Shown piece by piece: positions 59,271-64,000 of a stretch of DNA of 64,000 bases. Location: the NCBI GenBank assembly GCA_003859965.1, contig RQYR01000004.1:80811-144810 (forward strand). The letters run 5' to 3'. This DNA comes from Comamonadaceae bacterium OH2545_COT-014 (lineage in GTDB: Bacteria; Pseudomonadota; Gammaproteobacteria; Burkholderiales; Burkholderiaceae_C). Both the position numbers and the translations under genes were made by a program. Under the pieces are notes generated by a model, which saw only the letters and a list, made by a program, of their open reading frames with translations, did not search any database and was not told where the DNA came from. Numbering within the stretch: position 1 is the stretch's first letter; each line of letters starts with the position of its first letter.

Positions 59271-59287
59271 GCTATCAAAAATAAAGC
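59271..59287 (+). repeat. 17-bp A-rich element, copy 5
   Basis: GCTATCAAAAATAAAGC lies in the A/T-rich spacer between sctT and the next small gene. Confidence 0.6.
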
Positions 59288-59416
59288 AAACGGGGCTCCA
59301 GAGGTGTTTCTGCATGTGACATGCATCACACAAATTAGGAACGATCCTAGTAGCGCAACCGGGGCCACGCACGTAGCATTCAGTTCTCTTTTCAATCAAA
59401 CGGTCTTTCTGACGCC

Positions 59417-59644
59417 ATGAACCTTTCCACGCTATCCACACCACTCACCGGCCTTGCGGGCGGCGCAGGGTGGGCGCGGGCGGCGGGCGGACCGTCGTCC
59501 GCCAGCCATGTGCCAGACGCGGCCACGGCATTCGGCTTTCATGCCAGCGGCCCGGCCCGCACGCTCTCCGTGCCGCCATCCAGCGGTGAGACCGCAGCGC
59601 AGCTGGAATCGCGCTTTCTGGCCCACCTGTTCGAACGGCGCTGA
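59417..59644 (+). CDS. Small Ser/Ala-rich protein of the T3SS island
   Basis: A 75-residue protein of unknown function. The N-terminal 40 residues are rich in Ser, Thr, Gly and Ala without a signal peptide, and the last 20 residues form a charged helix (ETAAQLESRFLAHLFERR). That design is typical of type III early substrates such as needle or rod proteins, or of a secretion signal, but no named family can be assigned. A separate spacer with inverted repeats around 59311-59345 precedes it, so it may have its own promoter. The next gene begins 84 bp later. Confidence 0.45.
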   Translation: MNLSTLSTPLTGLAGGAGWARAAGGPSSASHVPDAATAFGFHASGPARTLSVPPSSGETAAQLESRFLAHLFERR

Positions 59645-59728
59645 CAGCGCTGGCATTCGTGCGCCGCGGGTGCCCGGCGTGGCCCGGGCACTGGCGGTAG
59701 CCGGGCGGCCCATGCATACTGCGGCCCC

Positions 59729-60412
59729 GTGAATCCATCTTCCCCATCGCTCGTGCTGCGCGCCGAGCCAGACTGGTCCAGCGCCGCCGAGGTGCTGATT
59801 GAAGGCTGTGCCCACCTGCCCACGCAAGATGAGCGTGTGCGCTGGCTGGAGCGGCTGTGCCTTTCACTGGGTGATGCCCTTTACCCCGCCTTCCTGCATG
59901 TACTGTGCCGCATTGGCGAGCACGGCGACGCCGACGCACAGCGCGCCGTGGCCGAGACACTGGTGCATGCGCTGGAAAGCGGCCGCATCCCTTCGGGCCG
60001 CCATGCAGCCTGGGGTGCGGCGGAATACGTGGGTGGATCGCGCGCCATGGGGCCCATTGAATACCTGTGCGCCTGGCATGCCCAGCCGGATGCCCGTGGC
60101 CCGCTCAGCGCCACCGCGTTCGACCGTGCCGCCCGCGCACTATTGGGCCTGGTGTCGCACAGCGACACCGCGCGCCGCCTCTACTGCACCAAGCTGCTGG
60201 CCGACGCGGAGGATCCGCTGGGCGGCTCCTGGTCACGCCGCACGCGGTCTGCCCTGCGCGCCATGGCTGAACGCTGGCGCAACGCGGGCGGCATGCCGCC
60301 CACGCGCGCCGCTGCCGAGGCGGTGGATGCCTTTCTGGCCGCATTGCAGCAGGCACAAGGTGATACGTTGGCCAGCATGGTCAGCCAGTGGGGGACGCCG
60401 CCGCTGCGCTGA
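59729..60412 (+). CDS. Alpha-helical protein of unknown function in the T3SS island
   Basis: A 227-residue soluble helical protein. Sequence such as ALYPAFLHVLCRIGEHGDAD and AQRAVAETLVHALESG has a HEAT-like or TPR-like look, and a second half (AARRLYCTKLLADAEDPLGG reduced here to DTARRLYCTKLLADAED) also consists of helices. No named family was recognised. It is the last plus-strand gene of the type III island. It could be a chaperone or regulator for the small protein upstream. Confidence 0.5.
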   Translation: MNPSSPSLVLRAEPDWSSAAEVLIEGCAHLPTQDERVRWLERLCLSLGDALYPAFLHVLCRIGEHGDADAQRAVAETLVHALESGRIPSGRHAAWGAAEYVGGSRAMGPIEYLCAWHAQPDARGPLSATAFDRAARALLGLVSHSDTARRLYCTKLLADAEDPLGGSWSRRTRSALRAMAERWRNAGGMPPTRAAAEAVDAFLAALQQAQGDTLASMVSQWGTPPLR

Positions 60413-60509
60413 AGCGGCGGCAGGCTGCTAGGCCGCTTACCGAAACCTGGCCTTGCCTCCCAGCCATCCAGGCGTGGCGGGCCGCCCGGTCAAGCCAAGC
60501 GCCGTCGCG

Positions 60510-61430
60510 TCATGCTTCAGGCAGATAGCCTTCCACCGACCAGTAGCGTTCGCCCGTGTCGTAGTTGAAGCCCAGCACGCGGCTGCCTGTGGGAAGTTCT
60601 GGCAATTTCTGGGCAATGGCGGCCAGCGTGGCGCCGCTGCTGATGCCCACCAGCATGCCTTCTTCACGCGCGCTGCGGCGGCCGTATTCGCGGGCGGCCT
60701 CGGCATCGACCTGGATCACGCCGTCCAGCAACCGGGTGTCCAGGTTGTCAGGCACAAAGCCAGCGCCAATGCCCTGAATGGGGTGCGGCGCGGCCTGGCC
60801 GCCACTGATGACGGGCGATTGCGACGGCTCCACCGCAAACACCTTGAGCTGCGGCCATTGGGCCTTCAGCGCCTGGGCCACGCCGGAAAGGTGGCCGCCC
60901 GTGCCCACGCCGGTCACCAGCGCATCCAGCCCCTCGGGAAAGTCGTCCAGAATTTCCTGCGCCGTGGTGCGGGCGTGCACGGCGGGGTTGGATGCGTTGC
61001 TGAACTGCTGCGGCATCCAGGCGCCCGGGGTCTGGGCCACCAGCGCCTCGGCACGGGCAATGGCGCCCTTCATGCCTTTTTCGCGGGGCGTGAGATCGAA
61101 CGTGGCGCCATAAGCCAGCATCAGGCGGCGGCGCTCCACGCTCATGCTCTCGGGCATCACCAGAACCAGCCGGTAGCCCTTGACGGCGGCCACCATGGCC
61201 AGACCCACGCCGGTGTTGCCGCTGGTCGGCTCGATGATGGTGCCGCCGGGCTGGAGCAGGCCGGCTTTTTCGGCGTCCTCGATCATGGCCAGCGCAATGC
61301 GGTCCTTGATGGAGCCGCCCGGGTTGGCGTGCTCGGCCTTCACCCACACCTGCGCATCAGGGCCAAACAGGCGGTTGATGCGCACGTGCGGCGTGCGGCC
61401 AATGGTGTCCAGAATGGTGCGGGCTTTCAT
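60510..61430 (-). CDS. cysK: Cysteine synthase A
   Basis: A 306-residue PLP enzyme that makes cysteine from O-acetylserine and sulfide. The PLP-lysine is in [14 protein letters not shown], the substrate loop is [13 protein letters not shown], the phosphate loop [12 protein letters not shown], and [13 protein letters not shown] closes the fold. ATG 61430 ([14 protein letters not shown]) is the standard start; the longer frame to 61517 is not used. It is on the minus strand, convergent with the T3SS island, and appears monocistronic. Confidence 0.93.
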   Translation of the reverse strand: MKARTILDTIGRTPHVRINRLFGPDAQVWVKAEHANPGGSIKDRIALAMIEDAEKAGLLQPGGTIIEPTSGNTGVGLAMVAAVKGYRLVLVMPESMSVERRRLMLAYGATFDLTPREKGMKGAIARAEALVAQTPGAWMPQQFSNASNPAVHARTTAQEILDDFPEGLDALVTGVGTGGHLSGVAQALKAQWPQLKVFAVEPSQSPVISGGQAAPHPIQGIGAGFVPDNLDTRLLDGVIQVDAEAAREYGRRSAREEGMLVGISSGATLAAIAQKLPELPTGSRVLGFNYDTGERYWSVEGYLPEA

Positions 61431-61635
61431 GAGGCGGCTCCTGTCGTGCATGAGTGAAGGAGCGGCCATTCTGGCGCAGGGCATGTGTGCGTTTGGGCAT
61501 ATGGATATGCCTGCCAAAGCGGGCGGGCCTGTAGGCGCCCGTTGCCATCCATGCGCTTGCCATGGCCGGCGGGGCTACAGCAATCCCATTTGTCTGCCTA
61601 TCTCACCGGGGGGTTTGTTGGATGCCCTCCGGTTT

Positions 61636-64000
61636 TCAGTTGACCCGGAAGTCAGGCATGTTTTCGCCGTTGTGCTTGTTGCCCTGGCTGCTGACGCGGG
61701 CGTTGTAGGTTTCCAGCCAGCGCTGGGTGCGCATGAATAGCGGCGCCGATTCGGTGAAAAAGGCATTCCGGGTGATCTGCACCACTGGTTTGTGAGGAGC
61801 TGGCGGGCGAATGATGAGCACGGGGTTGCCAATGTGCCCTTTGCTGATGCGCAGGGTGTTGCCCTCTATCACCTGCCGGGGCGCGTTGCTGCCCAGCTCG
61901 AAGCCTTCCGACCAGCCATCGTTGGAATGGGTTTGCATCACAAAGTGATTCTGGGTCAGGCTGATGCTGCCACGGGGCTTGGAGCCTGCCCCCGTTTCTT
62001 GCACTATGACGGGCATGCCAATGCGCACCACACCCATGTTGGCAGTGTTCCCGTGAACGCGAATAGTGCCCGAACCGGCACCGGGTTGGGCCGTGGCGCC
62101 TGATGCCAAGGTTCCGGTTTCATTGAAGATGGCAATCAGATAGGCGCTGCTTTTGCCACGGATATCGTTTTGAAGAATATCAAGCGTGTAATCAATCTGG
62201 GGTTCGTAGTTCCGGAATTCGATGCCATACGTGTGGCCTGCGTCGCGGAAAATATCCAGTCCGTCAATCTTGTTGTTCAGGATTTCGAACTTCCCAGGCG
62301 ACGCGCTGCGCAGGTCGCGGCGCTGTGTATTGGTAGCCAGATGAATGCCCGCAACGCCGTGATATTTGGTCTTTTTGTCATCGGGAACCAGGTCGTCATC
62401 CACCGGGAGCCGGAAGTCAGGGTCGAGCTGGATGGTGTTATTGGCAATACGCACCTGAGTCATTGAAAATCCGCGGTTGTAAACCGCGATGCCGTAAAGG
62501 CGGTCGCCAACCACCGTGTTGTGTTCAATGACGATGCGGTTGCCGTCGTGCACGTCCAACCCCTTGCGGTAATTGTGGTCTGTCGTGTTGTGCCGGAAGG
62601 CCACGCCGAAGTTGTAGCTGCCCGCCATGGTGGCAATGCCGTAGCCTGTGCCACCGTCTTTGGCATGGCCATTGCGCGCCAAGTGGTTGCGCTCGGCCGT
62701 GAAGTTGCGCTGATAGGCCACCAGAATGCCCGCGACGCGGTTTTCGTGCAGGTGGCTGTCAATGACCCGGTTGTTGTTGCCTGCCGGCACGTCCTTTTCA
62801 GCGATCTCACCGCGAATCAGGCGGGCTTTGTACGTCCGCCCCTGAGGGCTGGACGGATCTTTTGCCAGCGCCTTGGTGGAAGAAAGGTAAATGCCGGCAC
62901 GGTTGGCACCTTTGACCCACACGCGCTGCACGGTGGTGTGGCTGGCATCGTTGATGTAAATACCGTTGACGCGGCCAAAATAGCTTTCGCCGGGGCGATA
63001 AAACTCGCCCGTGTATTCCACAGCCAGGTCGCCAATGATCTTGCCATTTTGCCCATCGACCAAAAGTCCGGCGAAATCACGGGAGTCGGTTTCATTGGTC
63101 TGGGGGTTGTGTGTACTCACCTGGGGCTTGTTGAAGATCACTTTGGTCTTTTCCCGCCCTTCGCCAAAAATGGCGGTTACCTGCGCGTTGCTGGCATCAA
63201 TGCGAATCTGCTCGGAAATTCGCAAATGGCCATGCAAATACAGCGCGGCCTTTTGCTCATGAGCCGCAGCCAGCGCTTTGCGGATGGCACCAATACTGTC
63301 CGTCTTGCCAGTTGGATCCGCGCCAAACTCCCGGGCATCCACATATTTGCCATATTCAGGATGCTGGTGCACGTGGTAGCCCCCCACGGTGGGCTGCCCG
63401 TCATGCAGCACAAGGCTGGTAGGCACACTGGTAATGGCCTCCGGGTAGCCTGAGCCATCCGTGTAGCGGACGTGGACGGCGATGACCTTGCCCGCGTCAC
63501 CGTACGTGATCTGGTAGCGGGATGCCGTGGCGCCTGCAATGGGTTGGCCGTCCAGCAGCCACTGATAGGCGATGCTTGCTGGCAGGCCATCGGCATCGGC
63601 CACTTGTGCGCTCAAGGTCTGTCCCACCTTGGCGATCCCCTGAATGCTGACGCTGCCAGGCAGGTTGTGCGGCGCCACGGCATCCGTGGCTGCGCTGACG
63701 ATGTTTTCATGGTGCCCGCGGTGGTCCGTATATGACACCCGTACGCTGATGCGCTGGCCGACATGCTTCGATGGCAACGGGTAGCTCTGGCTATTGGCAT
63801 CTGGGATGGGCTGAGCATCGGCCAGCCATTGGTAAATGACGCTTGCCTCGAAAACACCATCAGCATCCGTGACAAGGGCCGTCAAGGTGCGCCCCACCCG
63901 GGCCTCGCCATTGATGGCCACCTGACCAGCGTGGTTGCCAGGTAGCGGCAGGCTTGGCGTGGGTGCGGTGGGCGGTACAGGTGCGGGGGCGGGGGCGGGG
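61636..64000 (-). CDS. Large right-handed beta-helix protein with Ig-like repeats (5' end outside the window)
   Basis: At least 787 residues; the reading frame stays open to the window edge at 64000, so the N-terminus is missing. The visible part starts with a Pro-rich linker, then two repeats of an Ig/cadherin-like module (SVSIQGIAKVGQTLSA, then IAYQWLLDGQPIAGA; and IYQWLADAQPIPDA), about 100 residues each. After that is a pectate-lyase-type start, YVDAREFGADPTGKTDSIGA, and a long right-handed beta-helix to about residue 760. The C-terminus ends NMPDFRVN. Such proteins degrade or modify polysaccharides or act as surface adhesins; no active-site motif is decisive. Confidence 0.75.
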   Translation of the reverse strand, partial: PAPAPAPVPPTAPTPSLPLPGNHAGQVAINGEARVGRTLTALVTDADGVFEASVIYQWLADAQPIPDANSQSYPLPSKHVGQRISVRVSYTDHRGHHENIVSAATDAVAPHNLPGSVSIQGIAKVGQTLSAQVADADGLPASIAYQWLLDGQPIAGATASRYQITYGDAGKVIAVHVRYTDGSGYPEAITSVPTSLVLHDGQPTVGGYHVHQHPEYGKYVDAREFGADPTGKTDSIGAIRKALAAAHEQKAALYLHGHLRISEQIRIDASNAQVTAIFGEGREKTKVIFNKPQVSTHNPQTNETDSRDFAGLLVDGQNGKIIGDLAVEYTGEFYRPGESYFGRVNGIYINDASHTTVQRVWVKGANRAGIYLSSTKALAKDPSSPQGRTYKARLIRGEIAEKDVPAGNNNRVIDSHLHENRVAGILVAYQRNFTAERNHLARNGHAKDGGTGYGIATMAGSYNFGVAFRHNTTDHNYRKGLDVHDGNRIVIEHNTVVGDRLYGIAVYNRGFSMTQVRIANNTIQLDPDFRLPVDDDLVPDDKKTKYHGVAGIHLATNTQRRDLRSASPGKFEILNNKIDGLDIFRDAGHTYGIEFRNYEPQIDYTLDILQNDIRGKSSAYLIAIFNETGTLASGATAQPGAGSGTIRVHGNTANMGVVRIGMPVIVQETGAGSKPRGSISLTQNHFVMQTHSNDGWSEGFELGSNAPRQVIEGNTLRISKGHIGNPVLIIRPPAPHKPVVQITRNAFFTESAPLFMRTQRWLETYNARVSSQGNKHNGENMPDFRVN

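Noticed and set aside
1..64000. CRISPR arrays, tRNA, rRNA, IS elements
   Set aside because: No regularly spaced direct repeats, cloverleaf pattern or transposase motif was seen on reading. A tRNAscan or ISfinder run would be decisive, but I could not run it.

Overview
The window is a GC-rich, densely coding chromosomal segment of a Gram-negative betaproteobacterium, most probably of the Comamonadaceae (Burkholderiales). The evidence is an MlaE/F/D-type lipid transport operon with an auxiliary lipoprotein, a PilS/PilR pair beside ampD, a CcsA-type protein divergent from ffh, a liuR/isovaleryl-CoA dehydrogenase locus, an AlgP-like lysine/alanine/proline-rich histone-H1-like protein and a two-ATP-cone class Ia ribonucleotide reductase. 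No rRNA, tRNA, CRISPR array, transposase or integrase was recognised.

Layout. 1-4 kb: four-gene retrograde lipid transport operon (minus). 4-7 kb: bactofilin with terminator, then an OmpR-type two-component pair. 7-14 kb: repeat-bearing spacer, FAD-dependent dehydrogenase, GNAT enzyme, exported protein with two tandem domains, acyl-CoA-synthetase/GNAT fusion. 14-16 kb: htpG with a 70-residue insertion. 16.4-19.4 kb: a bufferin/Gig-like RiPP operon with a Cys/Lys-repeat precursor, MNIO (DUF692) enzyme, short DUF2063 partner, DoxX-type membrane protein, ECF sigma factor and zinc-finger anti-sigma. 19.6-28 kb: DUF454 protein, liuR and isovaleryl-CoA dehydrogenase, GNAT, a carbonic anhydrase remnant, hemerythrin, carbonic anhydrase overlapping aceK, and a thiolase. 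28-35 kb: PPOX-type protein, EF-hand lipoprotein, acyl-CoA dehydrogenase, BMP-type nucleoside ABC transporter genes. 35-41 kb: H1-like protein, nrdB, nrdA with NrdR boxes. 41-48 kb: ampD, pilR, pilS, PP0621-like protein, ccsA-like gene, and divergently ffh and a low-molecular-weight phosphatase. 48-54 kb: esterase, LysR/pirin pair, SLAC1-type transporter, two exported unknowns. 54-60.4 kb: a type III secretion island (sctQ-like, sctR, sctS, sctT and two unknowns) divergent from a multidomain peptidoglycan hydrolase without an evident Sec signal. 60.5-64 kb: cysteine synthase and the 3' part of a large beta-helix protein that runs off the window.

Functional themes. Envelope maintenance (Mla-type transport, bactofilin, AmpD, PilS/R), branched-chain acyl-CoA catabolism (liuR/ivd, acyl-CoA dehydrogenase, thiolase), nucleotide metabolism (nrdAB, nucleoside importer) and metal or thiol stress (bufferin-like operon) dominate. 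The two most interesting loci are the bufferin-like operon with its own sigma/anti-sigma pair and the small type III export island with its adjacent hydrolase. Two repeat families also stand out: a 17-bp A-rich element in seven copies, two of which supply start codons, and a larger spacer element in two copies. Start codons were chosen from family length, overlaps and visible ribosome binding sites. Family names rest on motif recognition, not on database searches.
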